From NCBI GenBank assembly GCA_020692355.1, contig JAIMKP010000002.1, positions 1-64,000 on the forward strand: DNA of 64,000 bases. Direction: 5' to 3'. Made by a program: the position numbers and the translations under genes. The DNA comes from Desulfosporosinus sp. Lineage in GTDB: Bacteria > Bacillota > Desulfitobacteriia > Desulfitobacteriales > Desulfitobacteriaceae. The notes beneath the pieces were generated by a model, which was not told the origin of the DNA, did not search any database, and saw only the letters and a list, made by a program, of their open reading frames with translations. Within the stretch, counting starts at the first letter, position 1; the number at the start of each line of letters is the position of its first letter. Of the stretch, positions 48,877-57,819 are shown in pieces.

Positions 48877-50202
48877 TTAATTCGCCACGCCGTGCTGAAG
48901 GCGCTTCTTAAACTCCGCTGTCAAAGCCGGAACGACTTGGAACAAGTCCCCGATAATCCCATAATTGGCAACCCGTAAAATTCCGGCCTCTGGATCGTTG
49001 TTGATGGCAATAATGAAGTCTGATGTCTCCATGCCAACTAAGTGTTGAATCGCACCGGAAATTCCGACTGCGATGTACACTTTCGGCCGGACCGTCACCC
49101 CTGTCTGACCAACCTGATGGTCATGAGACATCCAGCCAGCCTCGACGATGCCGCGGCTACAGGCCAGCGTAGCCCCCAGGGTATCCGCTAACTCTTCAAC
49201 TAAGGCCATATTTTTCTGGGAACCGATCCCCAAGCCCACGGAAACGATGATTTCCGCTTTATCCAGAAAAATGCTCTTCGCATCCCCGCCAATAAACTCC
49301 AACACCTTTGTCCGTACTTGGTCTTCCGTCATGCCAAGTTCTTCGCGAATGACCTCTCCCAGACGGCCCTCGACCCTGGGGGGCATAGCCATGACGCGTG
49401 GACGTACGGTTGACATTTGCGGACGGCGCGTGCGGCAGAGAATCGTCGCCATAATATTCCCGCCGAATGCCGGGCGGGTTTGCTGCAGGAGTTTCGTCTC
49501 CGGATCGATCCCGAGTACGGTACAGTCAGCCGTCAACCCGGTCTGCAAACGGGTGGCAACCGCCGGGAAAACATCACGCCCCATGGCTGTAGCCCCCATC
49601 AGGATGATCTCCGGCTGATACTTGCGCACGAGATTCGTAATCGCGTCAGCATAGGGTTCCGTCCGGAAATCTTTCAAAACCGGATCATCCATGGTGTAGA
49701 CTTTTTCAGCTCCGTAAGCAAACGCCTCTTTGATGACATGTTCGACTTCATACCCAGTGACCACACCGCAGAGTTCGCAGCCAATCGCATCCGCCAGCTT
49801 ACGCCCTTCTCCGAGAAGTTCCCAAGAAACCGGAGCAATTTTACCATGATTGTATTCAATGATGACCCAAACCCCACTCCAGACATCCCCACCGGCAACA
49901 GGAGCTGCTTTCTTCTCCGCAGTCTGGGCATAATCTGCAACTGGTTTTGGCATCGGCTCACTGGGACTGAACTCTTTATTTTCCCCACCCTCAGCTTTAC
50001 TTTCCGGAGCGGCTTTCGCTTTAGCCTTCGGATCCAGCGTCAAAGCATTAGATGGGCATACTGTAACACAACTACCGTTGTCTTTACATTTATCCGGATT
50101 AACGGTGGCGATTCCGTCCACCAGATCCAAGGCCTCGACTGGGCATTCCACGACACAGGATCCACAGCCAATGCACTTCGCTTTATCAACGATCACTGCC
50201 AT
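48877..50202 (-). CDS. fixB: FixB/EtfA, electron-transfer flavoprotein alpha subunit with N-terminal ferredoxin domain
   Basis: A 441-aa protein, ~100 aa longer than a plain EtfA because of an N-terminal ferredoxin. The first cluster is complete (Cys10/13/16/20). The second has only three cysteines (Cys39, Cys45, Cys49; CKDNGSCVTVC), so it may be a 3Fe or an Asp/Asn-ligated cluster. A charged Ala/Lys/Glu/Pro linker (~55-100) joins the EtfA core, whose FAD site includes GIGSQKNM and the ISGAIQHLVGM segment. It shares TAATG with the fixA stop. Confidence 0.93.
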   Translation of the reverse strand: MAVIVDKAKCIGCGSCVVECPVEALDLVDGIATVNPDKCKDNGSCVTVCPSNALTLDPKAKAKAAPESKAEGGENKEFSPSEPMPKPVADYAQTAEKKAAPVAGGDVWSGVWVIIEYNHGKIAPVSWELLGEGRKLADAIGCELCGVVTGYEVEHVIKEAFAYGAEKVYTMDDPVLKDFRTEPYADAITNLVRKYQPEIILMGATAMGRDVFPAVATRLQTGLTADCTVLGIDPETKLLQQTRPAFGGNIMATILCRTRRPQMSTVRPRVMAMPPRVEGRLGEVIREELGMTEDQVRTKVLEFIGGDAKSIFLDKAEIIVSVGLGIGSQKNMALVEELADTLGATLACSRGIVEAGWMSHDHQVGQTGVTVRPKVYIAVGISGAIQHLVGMETSDFIIAINNDPEAGILRVANYGIIGDLFQVVPALTAEFKKRLQHGVAN

Positions 50203-51035
50203 TAGGCTTCGCCTCCCTTCGCCAGGGGATGTTGCATGATAATGTTTTGCTGGAAGAGTTTCTCCACGAGATTAGCCACTGCCCCTTTCGGGTCATTGGT
50301 GGCATCGAGCTGTTCTCCCCCAGTACGGCCTGGCGGCGGGAAAATGCGGGACACGCTGGTTGGGGAGCCCTTGAGGCCCATGTGAGAGGAATCATAAGGA
50401 AGAGACTTGGCCTGCCAAACCTCGGGCTCGTAGGCAGCGGCCTTCATCATGTTGGGAAGCGTTGCATAACGCAGTTCATTCAGTTCCTTTTCCACCGTGA
50501 TCAAAGCCGGAAGTTGGGCTTTGGCCACTTCTCGGCCGCCTTCGGTTTTGCGCTCCACCGTAACCGAGACATCATCGATATTTCTAATCTTGATGGCATA
50601 GGTTAATTGTGGGAAGCCCAAGCGTTGGGCAATCCCAGGGCCCGTCTGGGCCGTATCACCGTCGATAGCTTCTTTACCGGTAAAGACGATATCAATCGGT
50701 TCTGATTCATGCACTTTTTGGATCGCTACCGTCAAGATATAAGCCGTCGCCAACGAATCCGATCCGGCAAAAGCGCGATCGCTAAGCAAGATCGCCCGAT
50801 CCGCTCCAAACGACATCGCCTTTTTCAGGGCTTCTTTAGCCTGCGGGGGCCCCATGCTGATAATCGTCACCTTACCTCCCACTTTTTCTTTCAGACGGAT
50901 AGCTTCTTCTAACGCGTGGGCATCATAAGGGTTGATGATCGACGGAACACCCTCGCGCATGAGCGTGTTCGTATTAGGGTCGATCCGGACTTCAGATGTG
51001 TCCGGGACTTGTTTTAGACAGACCACGAAATGCAA
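50202..51035 (-). CDS. fixA: FixA/EtfB, electron-transfer flavoprotein beta subunit
   Basis: A 277-aa EtfB with the opening HFVVCLKQVPDTSEVRIDP and the typical DGDTAQTGPGIAQRLG loop that binds the bifurcating flavin. It starts at a TTG behind GAGGAGGGATCAA, well spaced. First gene of fixABCX. The electron donor may be NADH, or acyl-CoA dehydrogenase products given the fatty-acid genes at 0-2 kb, but the FixC/FixX partners favour NADH:ferredoxin/quinone bifurcation. Confidence 0.93.
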   Translation of the reverse strand: MHFVVCLKQVPDTSEVRIDPNTNTLMREGVPSIINPYDAHALEEAIRLKEKVGGKVTIISMGPPQAKEALKKAMSFGADRAILLSDRAFAGSDSLATAYILTVAIQKVHESEPIDIVFTGKEAIDGDTAQTGPGIAQRLGFPQLTYAIKIRNIDDVSVTVERKTEGGREVAKAQLPALITVEKELNELRYATLPNMMKAAAYEPEVWQAKSLPYDSSHMGLKGSPTSVSRIFPPPGRTGGEQLDATNDPKGAVANLVEKLFQQNIIMQHPLAKGGEA

Positions 51036-51205
51036 ATTGATCCCTCCTCTATTCCTGCTTCGTGCTAATCCCTTTTACGGTACTAAGCATTTTCCACACA
51101 TGTACATGATAGTACAACCCCCTTGAAAATACAAGGAATCTTTATACTCTTTGTTGGAATATTACAAATGTCTTTTGATGTGGCCTTAAAAAGAATTGCT
51201 TTATA

Positions 51206-51243
51206 CTAAAGCCCCCTATCGCTCATGATATGGGGGCTTTAGT
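51206..51243. terminator. Hairpin terminator after trxB
   Basis: TAAAGCCCCC and GGGGGCTTTA pair as a 10-bp stem with ~14 nt between the arms. It follows the trxB stop on the minus strand by 14 bp. The region 51036-51205 upstream of fixA shows no further gene. Confidence 0.75.
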
Positions 51244-51256
51244 ATGAACTTACTAC

Positions 51257-52165
51257 TTACTCTGCCAGGTATTTCTCGACCTGAACCGCAGCCAAAGCAC
51301 CGTCCCCGACAGCGGTAGCCACTTGACGTAAAGGAGTAGTCCTGATATCCCCGGCCGCATACACCCCGGCCATATTCGTTCTCAGCAAATTATCGGTCTT
51401 AATATATCCGCGTTCATCCACATCGAGCCCTTCATGTTTAAACTGGGCATTCGGTTCTGTACCCACATAGACAAAAACCCCATCCGCCGGCAGTTCTCGG
51501 GTCGCATTCGTAACGACATTACGAATCCGCACCCCTTCAACTTTATCTTTTCCTAAAACCTCTTCGATCACTGCATCTAATTCGAAACGAATTTTCTCAT
51601 TCTGCTGTGCTCGGTCAATGGCTATCTGTGCCGCCCGGAACCCCTTGCGGCGGTGCACGATGGTAACCTCAGCCGCAAATCGGGTCAGGTACGCCCCTTC
51701 TTCCAATGCAGCATCCCCGCCACCGACCACGATCACCTTTTTATCCCGGAAGAAAGCACCATCACAGGTGGCGCAGTAGGATACCCCGCGACCACGGAAA
51801 ACATCCTCTCCAGGCACTCCCAAAGGACGCGGCTTGGAACCGGCCGCGATGATCACGGTTTTCGCTTCATAGGATTTAACGTCAGTCGTGATCTTCTTGA
51901 CCGCTCCTGAGAGATCCAACTGCTGAGCTTCTTCAAAAATAAAACCCACCCCAAAGGTCAAACACTGCTGGTGGAAAGCATTCATCAGTTCATATCCTCC
52001 CACACCTTGTGCAAAACCAGGGTAATTCTCAATTTTCTCCGTGGAAGCTGCTTGCCCACCCGGCATCCCTAATTCAATGATTGCGGTTTTCAACCCGCCA
52101 CGAGCCGCATAAATCCCTGCCGTCAATCCGGCTGGGCCACCGCCTAAAATAAGGACATCATACAT
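51257..52165 (-). CDS. trxB: Thioredoxin reductase
   Basis: An FAD/NAD(P)H-dependent disulfide reductase of 302 aa. FAD motif ILGGGPAGLTAGIYAARGG near the N-terminus, redox pair in SYCATCDGAFF, NAD(P)-binding VVVGGGDAALEE and the C-terminal AAGDIRTTPLRQVATAVGDG. The frame is open 68 codons further upstream, but ATG 52165 with GAGGTGG and the normal family N-terminus is the start. A CsoR/CstR-type operator lies 24-40 bp upstream (52189-52205), so the gene is probably induced by copper or reactive sulfur. Confidence 0.95.
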   Translation of the reverse strand: MYDVLILGGGPAGLTAGIYAARGGLKTAIIELGMPGGQAASTEKIENYPGFAQGVGGYELMNAFHQQCLTFGVGFIFEEAQQLDLSGAVKKITTDVKSYEAKTVIIAAGSKPRPLGVPGEDVFRGRGVSYCATCDGAFFRDKKVIVVGGGDAALEEGAYLTRFAAEVTIVHRRKGFRAAQIAIDRAQQNEKIRFELDAVIEEVLGKDKVEGVRIRNVVTNATRELPADGVFVYVGTEPNAQFKHEGLDVDERGYIKTDNLLRTNMAGVYAAGDIRTTPLRQVATAVGDGALAAVQVEKYLAE

Positions 52166-52188
52166 TTTAAACCACCTCGTCATTTTTA

Positions 52189-52205
52189 TACCCCTAGCGG
52201 GTATG
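52189..52205. promoter_or_regulatory. CsoR/CstR-type operator before trxB
   Basis: ATACCC-CTAGC-GGGTAT, a perfect inverted repeat in 17 bp, the same form as known CsoR-family operators. It differs from the site at 21724-21740 at two positions. It lies 24-40 bp before the trxB ATG. Confidence 0.75.
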
Positions 52206-52400
52206 ACTATACCTAGATATAGTATACCATAACGAAATAGAATACAAAAGAATTTCCCGGCCCCCGCCTTAAACTTATCTCTATTTTTACCGTTCTGGAA
52301 AATTTCATGAAGGTATTTTGCTGACTTGGGCAGAATATAGGCAATAAGATGTAGCCAAGTAACCAACATTTGGCTTCAAAACCTTAAAGGGGGTATCATT

Positions 52401-55187
52401 TTGCGTCGTTTCGGCAGTCTTTTGCTTGTCCTCATTCTGATTACCTTGGTGCTCAGCGCTACCAGCGGCTTTTACGAAGATTGGCTTTGGTTTAACGATC
52501 TAGGCTATTCCCAGCTCTTTTGGACGCCCCTCGTCAGTAAGCTCCTCATCCAAGTTGTGAATGGGACGGTGCTCTTTCTTTTCATTGCAGGCACGCTGCT
52601 TTCCATTCGCCATGCGATTGTAACCTTCATCAACGAACGCCTCAGGCAGCGTTTTCGGCTCGTCCAGGACATGAATGCCCCGGTTTTCAGCCTTAGCCAG
52701 CGACGGGTTACGGTCTGGCTGCTCATTCTTTCTGCCATCGTGAGCCTCTCCATTAGTTTTGTAGCAGGCTTTACCGGTTGGTTGGAAGTCTTGAGTTTTA
52801 TGAAACCTTCCAATTTTGGTCAAGCGGATCCCGTGTTTAATAAGGACTTGGGCTTTTACTTTTTCCAACTTCCGTTTTTGAAAACCTCTTACAACATCTT
52901 TTTTGGCCCCCTGTTCCTTTTGGCATTCTTCACAGCCGTGTTCTATATCGTGACCGGTGTCCTCAAGTTCCACTCTCTCAAGCTCTGGCAGAAGAATGCA
53001 CTTACTGTGAGCCCGGCGGCCCGGCGGCATCTGGCTTTGCTCGCTGCCATCCTTTTCGCGCTCAAAGGGTTCGGGTATTTTTTGGACACTTTCCAATTGC
53101 TCTATTCCAAACACGGACACGTTGTCGGGGCTGGATTTACCGATCTGACAGCCACGCTTCCCGCTCTGAGGATTCTCCTGATTTTCAGTGTCATCGGGGT
53201 TATCGGGGCGATTTTGACACTCATATTTAAAGAGGTACGCTTGTTAAGCTTACCCGTGCTGGGCATCTTTGTGCTCGGGATTCTCCTTTACGGAGTTTAT
53301 CCAGCCCTCGTGCAATCCTTCGTGGTCGTCCCCAATGAATTGGACAGGGAAGCCCCCTATCTAACTAATGAAATCAAAATGACGCGGTTTGGCTACGGCC
53401 TGGACAAAATCGTCGAGACTGACTACCCTGGGAATGCTCCTATTACCCCAGACACCCTCAAAAACGACCAAGCCACCTTGAACAACATCCGTCTCAACGA
53501 CACCCGGCCTATGCTCAAAACCTATACCCAAAAACAAGGCATCCGCCTTTATTACAAATTCCACGATATTGACATTGACCGTTATACCGTAAATGGGGAA
53601 TACCGTCAAGTCATGCTCGCCCCAAGGGAACTCTCAGCGAGTGATCTCGATGCCAAAGCGAAAACCTTTGTCAATACCCGCTTTAAGTATACCCATGGTT
53701 ATGGAGTAGCTGCCTCCTTTGCTAATGCGGTAACGACCGAAGGCCTTCCTGCTTTCGCCATCAAAGATGTGCCCATGGCCAGCGACTTTAAGGAATTCAA
53801 CCTAGCTGAACCCCGGATTTATTATGGGGAACTCACGCAGGACTGGGTTGCTGTGAACACCACGGTTAAAGAGTTTGATTATCCCCAAGGCAGCACCAAT
53901 GTAGAGAATCACTATTCGGGTAAAACAGGCATTCCCTTTACCCCGCTCAACAAGCTCATGCTTTCTTTGCACCATGCTACCCTGCGTTTTTACTTAGCTA
54001 ACGAGATCACGGGCCAAAGCCGCATGCTTTTGCACCGCAACATTATCGAACGGGTTCAAAAACTGGCACCCTTCTTGACCTATGACCAAGATCCGTATTT
54101 AGTACTCGACAATGGGCGCTTAAAGTGGATCATTGACGCTTACACGACCTCGAATGCCCTGCCCTATGCTTCCGCTTACGGGGAGCAAAACTTTAACTAT
54201 ATCCGCAACTCGGTAAAAGTCGTCGTGGATGCCAATGACGGGACGGTGGATTTCTATGCAGTGGATGCCTTGGACCCCGTTCTGCAGACCTATCGCAAGA
54301 TTTTCCCCGGGGTTTTCAAGGACTTAAGCCTGATCCCATCCTCTTTAATCCCGCATTTGCGCTATCCTGAAACCCTGTTCACCATCCAGAGCAACATGCT
54401 GAAAACCTTCCATATGACCAACCCTTCCGTCTTTTACAACAAAGAAGATGCCTGGGATATTGCCAAAGAACTTTTCGAAGCCAAGCCCCAAAATGTCGAC
54501 CCTTATTACACGGTCATGAAACTTCCAGGTTCCGATCGGGCCGAGTTCGTCCTCATGCTTCCTTTCACCCCGGCCTCGAGTGCGACCAATACCCGCAATA
54601 ATATGGTGGCTTGGATGGCCGCCCGGATGGATCGGGAAAACTATGGCCAGCTTCTGCTCTACAAACTGCCCAAAAACATTGAAATTGACGGTCCGCTGCA
54701 AATTGAATCCCGCATCGACCAAGATCCGGAGATCTCCAGACAGCTAACACTTTGGGATCAAAAGGGGTCGAGCGTGATTCGGGGCAACCTACTGGCTCTG
54801 CCCATTTCCGGAGGCTTCCTCTACGTAGAGCCCATCTATCTCCAGTCCGATAAAGGCGGGAGTATTCCGGAAATGAAACGGGTAATCTTGGCCTACCAAG
54901 ACCACCTGGTTATGACTGAGAACCTCGGGGCCGCCCTGGTGCAAATCTTTGGGGATACCGTTCCGCAACCGACCACCCTAGGCCAGAGCGTGACACCTCC
55001 GCCTTCCACCACCCCGACTCGGCCGCCAACCACCCCGAATCAAAGTCCCAATCTACAAGCTATCCTCGATCAAATCGGCGAATTGCGATCCATGCTTGAT
55101 AATTTGGAAACTCAGCTCAAAAGCCTGGAATCCCCCACCCTTTCCTCCACCCCTTCATCAATCTCAAGTGGATCAGGTTCACTGTAA
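52401..55187 (+). CDS. UPF0182 family large membrane protein
   Basis: A 928-aa protein with about seven transmembrane helices in the first ~320 residues (opening FGSLLLVLILITLVLSATSGF; EDWLWFNDLGYSQLFWT is a family hallmark), then a large extracytoplasmic region to ~830. The C-terminal tail has a Pro/Thr-rich stretch (~845-875) and a short coiled coil (LQAILDQIGELRSMLDNLETQ). The start is a TTG with AAAGGGGG upstream. The family is widespread and uncharacterised. Monocistronic, with its own terminator. Confidence 0.9.
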   Translation: MRRFGSLLLVLILITLVLSATSGFYEDWLWFNDLGYSQLFWTPLVSKLLIQVVNGTVLFLFIAGTLLSIRHAIVTFINERLRQRFRLVQDMNAPVFSLSQRRVTVWLLILSAIVSLSISFVAGFTGWLEVLSFMKPSNFGQADPVFNKDLGFYFFQLPFLKTSYNIFFGPLFLLAFFTAVFYIVTGVLKFHSLKLWQKNALTVSPAARRHLALLAAILFALKGFGYFLDTFQLLYSKHGHVVGAGFTDLTATLPALRILLIFSVIGVIGAILTLIFKEVRLLSLPVLGIFVLGILLYGVYPALVQSFVVVPNELDREAPYLTNEIKMTRFGYGLDKIVETDYPGNAPITPDTLKNDQATLNNIRLNDTRPMLKTYTQKQGIRLYYKFHDIDIDRYTVNGEYRQVMLAPRELSASDLDAKAKTFVNTRFKYTHGYGVAASFANAVTTEGLPAFAIKDVPMASDFKEFNLAEPRIYYGELTQDWVAVNTTVKEFDYPQGSTNVENHYSGKTGIPFTPLNKLMLSLHHATLRFYLANEITGQSRMLLHRNIIERVQKLAPFLTYDQDPYLVLDNGRLKWIIDAYTTSNALPYASAYGEQNFNYIRNSVKVVVDANDGTVDFYAVDALDPVLQTYRKIFPGVFKDLSLIPSSLIPHLRYPETLFTIQSNMLKTFHMTNPSVFYNKEDAWDIAKELFEAKPQNVDPYYTVMKLPGSDRAEFVLMLPFTPASSATNTRNNMVAWMAARMDRENYGQLLLYKLPKNIEIDGPLQIESRIDQDPEISRQLTLWDQKGSSVIRGNLLALPISGGFLYVEPIYLQSDKGGSIPEMKRVILAYQDHLVMTENLGAALVQIFGDTVPQPTTLGQSVTPPPSTTPTRPPTTPNQSPNLQAILDQIGELRSMLDNLETQLKSLESPTLSSTPSSISSGSGSL

Positions 55188-55199
55188 GTTAGGGAATTT

Positions 55200-55240
55200 A
55201 AAGGCCCTGCGCCACTTTAAAAGCGGTACAGGGCCTTTTC
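55200..55240 (+). terminator. Intrinsic terminator after UPF0182 gene
   Basis: AAAGGCCCTG ... CAGGGCCTTTT, a 10-bp stem with ~19 nt between the arms and a short T run, 13 bp after the stop codon. Confidence 0.8.
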
Positions 55241-55275
55241 CTCATTTACTTTTCCCTATGGTTTCCCCTAAAGCC

Positions 55276-56631
55276 CTATTCGAGCGGACGAAGTTCGACG
55301 TGGGTCGTTTCTCCTTGACGCGTGAGTTCAACGAGTTCCGCCCCGTCAACTGAGATATAGCTGTCATCGCCATGCAATTCGACTGTTCTATCTTTTCCAT
55401 TCGCTATAATGTTCGCTATCCTACGATTATAGAGGATAACTTGGTTCTCCGCCCCTATCTGTACCGCGTCATCCTTGAACGCTAAGGAACCCTGCCACTC
55501 CGTTTGCGTGGCCGGATTCTCTTTCTGATCGGCACTTTCTTTCAAAGTCAGCACCTTAGTCAAGATGCCGTTTTGGACTTCTCCGAGGTAAAGCACCCCT
55601 GCACGATTGCCAAGGATCTCCATATTCTGATCATTCGAGACAACTTTGCGTTTGTACCCATCAACGGCGACGATCTGTTTCTTCCCCACAGATTTCAATT
55701 CAACGTAGAGTGTCCCATAACGTTCCGAGGCCGCCGCATCCAGGATCACTTCGCCGCTACGGCTGATGGTCTCGACCTTCTTCATGACATCGATCTGCAG
55801 AAGCTGCGTAGTGTTCCCCGACTTAATCGTCAAGTACATAAGGTTCGTGAAAGTGGAAAAAAGCATTTGCGAAATTGTTCCGCCCGCCGGAAAGTTGGTC
55901 AGTGTTTGGTTAAAACGGTCGTCGGGTTTCTCTACTTGATTATCGCTTTCCGGAAATTCCAACGTATAAAGATCCGTTAACTGCGGGTTACTCTTACGTA
56001 TCTCGACCTTAGGTTGAGCCGGGACGGGTGCTGGAGTTGGAGCCGGATTTTGCTTAAGTTTTTGATCTTGATTGGGATCTTCCGTCCGAGGCAGACTGGA
56101 CGTCGGAGCTCCTATCGCTGATGAACCGGACTGGAGAGAAGATTTCCCTGAGGCCGGAGCCGAACTGCTGGCAGGAGTGGAAGCACTCGGCGGGTTCTTA
56201 GTGACTGATTCCGTTGCAGAGGAACCGCCTGACGGCTGCACGACGGTGGTGACCACAGGATTTGGGTTTTTCCGGGCAAAAAAATAGATCAAGGTGTTAC
56301 GGTCAGGCAGCCACTCATAGTTCAAGACTCCCATGTTTTTGTCGCTTCCCGCAAGAGGAGCCTTGCTGAAAACTACTTTTTTCTGCTTAAGATTATACAC
56401 TTTAAGCACGCCATGTTCCGTATAAGCCAAATAATCCTTGGCATAGGAAAGCTGGATATTCGTTAAATCCACGCCAGGAATATCCGCACTAAGCCGTTGG
56501 GTAATCGGTTTCAGGTCAGGCGGAACCATCACGGTCTTGACTTTATCATTTAAATAAGCGTAGGCACCAAACTGCATGATCAGAGATATGCTGGCCCACA
56601 CCAGAAGCGTCCGCCATATTTTTCTCTTCAA
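55276..56631 (-). CDS. Membrane-anchored extracytoplasmic protein, unknown function
   Basis: About 451 aa: a basic start (KRKIWR), one N-terminal membrane anchor (TLLVWASISLIMQFGAYAYL), a domain with repeated short beta-like stretches (YAKDYLAYTEHGVLKVYNLKQ; YEWLPDRNTLIYFFARK), a Ser/Pro/Ala-rich linker (~150-210) and a C-terminal beta-rich part. The pattern suggests a propeller-like fold, but I do not recognise the family. Start: a TTG at 56631 has AAGGAG 9 nt upstream, while the ATG at 56640 directly abuts that site; I prefer the TTG. It follows the phosphodiester-glycosidase gene closely and is probably cotranscribed. Confidence 0.75.
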   Translation of the reverse strand: MKRKIWRTLLVWASISLIMQFGAYAYLNDKVKTVMVPPDLKPITQRLSADIPGVDLTNIQLSYAKDYLAYTEHGVLKVYNLKQKKVVFSKAPLAGSDKNMGVLNYEWLPDRNTLIYFFARKNPNPVVTTVVQPSGGSSATESVTKNPPSASTPASSSAPASGKSSLQSGSSAIGAPTSSLPRTEDPNQDQKLKQNPAPTPAPVPAQPKVEIRKSNPQLTDLYTLEFPESDNQVEKPDDRFNQTLTNFPAGGTISQMLFSTFTNLMYLTIKSGNTTQLLQIDVMKKVETISRSGEVILDAAASERYGTLYVELKSVGKKQIVAVDGYKRKVVSNDQNMEILGNRAGVLYLGEVQNGILTKVLTLKESADQKENPATQTEWQGSLAFKDDAVQIGAENQVILYNRRIANIIANGKDRTVELHGDDSYISVDGAELVELTRQGETTHVELRPLE

Positions 56632-56663
56632 GTCGTTCATCTCCTTGAATTCCAACCATTGAT

Positions 56664-57632
56664 TCACTTCGGTAAGACAACAAAACCCGTCGGAATATAG
56701 CGCTCGCCAAAGATATCCCACAAACGATTGATCACTTTACCTTGATAAACCATTTCAGAGGAAGAGCCACCGTCCAAATTAGCAGCATTCAGCGCCTGAT
56801 AGTCGACAAACACATTCATAAGATCCCTAAGGGTAGCACCCCAGCTCCACGTCGGCTGACGGCCATCAATGATCACAAAAATAATCGTGCCATCCGCCTT
56901 CTGACCAATCCCTGTTCTCGGTGCCACACCCCAGCCACCATCTCCGACAACCTGCGGCACCCCATTGAGAATGAGGTTGGGTCCAAAGGTCACGGCTTCT
57001 TGAATATGCTGGCTATCAAGCCCCGAGGCGGTCACATCGCCAAGATGTAGTTTTCCTTTATCATCAATTGCGACGATATTAACTTTGTTGTCCGCCACAT
57101 TATTATGAACTAGTTTACCGTCATGCACCGTTAAGCCATCGGGGAACGCCCCGTTACCTTTACCGTTCGGATCATAAAACCCGCCTGCATTAATTCCTGC
57201 AATTGCATTCATATCCCGAACTAAATCAGTGACCCTTTCCCCGGCAAACCCTATCTGTTTGGTGACTGCCACCTTTACCCGTTTCGGATCCTTGATCAAC
57301 ATCACTTTGCCTTTAAAATTATGCCCTTGGATATCCTCAATCGTAATACCTTCTGTCGTGTCACTAAAGACTTTTCCCTTAGCCACATCCCCCTGAGCAT
57401 TAGTTCCTAAAACATCGTTCTGATGCACGATCGCATCGATCTGGGCTTGGCTCAAAAAAGCGCGCACGACTTGAGGATGGCGTGAAGTCGCCACAGCCCC
57501 CACCGCCATCACTTTCAAGGCCTGAAAAGGGCCCCAAAACAAGATGACCGGCGCTAAGATCCCTGCAAAAACCAAGTTGAACAAAATGAACGCCAACAAT
57601 TTCTTCCAACTGAATCTTAACCGTTTCTTCAC
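56664..57632 (-). CDS. Phosphodiester glycosidase (NAGPA/DUF2233) family envelope protein
   Basis: A 322-aa protein with an N-terminal signal anchor (LLAFILFNLVFAGILAPVILF) and a C-terminal NAGPA-like domain. Family marks are AIAGINAGGFYDPNGKGNG, GWGVAPRTGIGQKADGTIIFVIIDGRQ and ALNAANLDGGSSSEMVYQGK. Relatives remove N-acetylglucosamine-1-phosphodiesters or modify extracellular polysaccharide. The start is a GTG at 57632 with AGGAGGG 7 nt away; the frame runs 17 codons further without support. A sigma-A promoter (57712-57740) and a terminator-like hairpin (57667-57697) lie in its leader, suggesting attenuation. Confidence 0.87.
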   Translation of the reverse strand: MKKRLRFSWKKLLAFILFNLVFAGILAPVILFWGPFQALKVMAVGAVATSRHPQVVRAFLSQAQIDAIVHQNDVLGTNAQGDVAKGKVFSDTTEGITIEDIQGHNFKGKVMLIKDPKRVKVAVTKQIGFAGERVTDLVRDMNAIAGINAGGFYDPNGKGNGAFPDGLTVHDGKLVHNNVADNKVNIVAIDDKGKLHLGDVTASGLDSQHIQEAVTFGPNLILNGVPQVVGDGGWGVAPRTGIGQKADGTIIFVIIDGRQPTWSWGATLRDLMNVFVDYQALNAANLDGGSSSEMVYQGKVINRLWDIFGERYIPTGFVVLPK

Positions 57633-57666
57633 TAGTATCCCTCCTGTGCCAAAACCCGAGCCCCGC

Positions 57667-57697
57667 AAAAAAACAAGCCGCATCGTTCAAGTGCGGC
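57667..57697 (-). terminator. Leader terminator in front of the glycosidase gene
   Basis: Minus strand: GCCGCA-CTTGAACGA-TGCGGC followed by TTGTTTTTTTG. It lies between the promoter (57712-57740) and the GTG start (57632), inside the 5' leader, so read-through must be regulated or partial. Confidence 0.75.
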
Positions 57698-57711
57698 CAC
57701 TAACAAGCCCT

Positions 57712-57740
57712 AGTATAGCAAATCCAGACGTGTCTAGCAA
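57712..57740 (-). promoter_or_regulatory. Sigma-A promoter of the glycosidase operon
   Basis: Minus strand TTGCTA, a 17-bp spacer, TATACT. Good match in both boxes; predicted transcript start near 57705, ~8 nt before the leader hairpin. Confidence 0.7.
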
Positions 57741-57819
57741 TCTTTTGCTGCAGGCTTAATCCGATTTTAACCTAGAGAATACAACATATTCGAACGTACT
57801 ACTGTGTGAACTTACGGAC

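Noticed and set aside
52166-52369. Extended trxB N-terminus (68 codons)
   Set aside because: It would place the CsoR-type operator inside the coding sequence; the standard TrxB start MYDVLILGGGPAG has its own GAGGTGG site.
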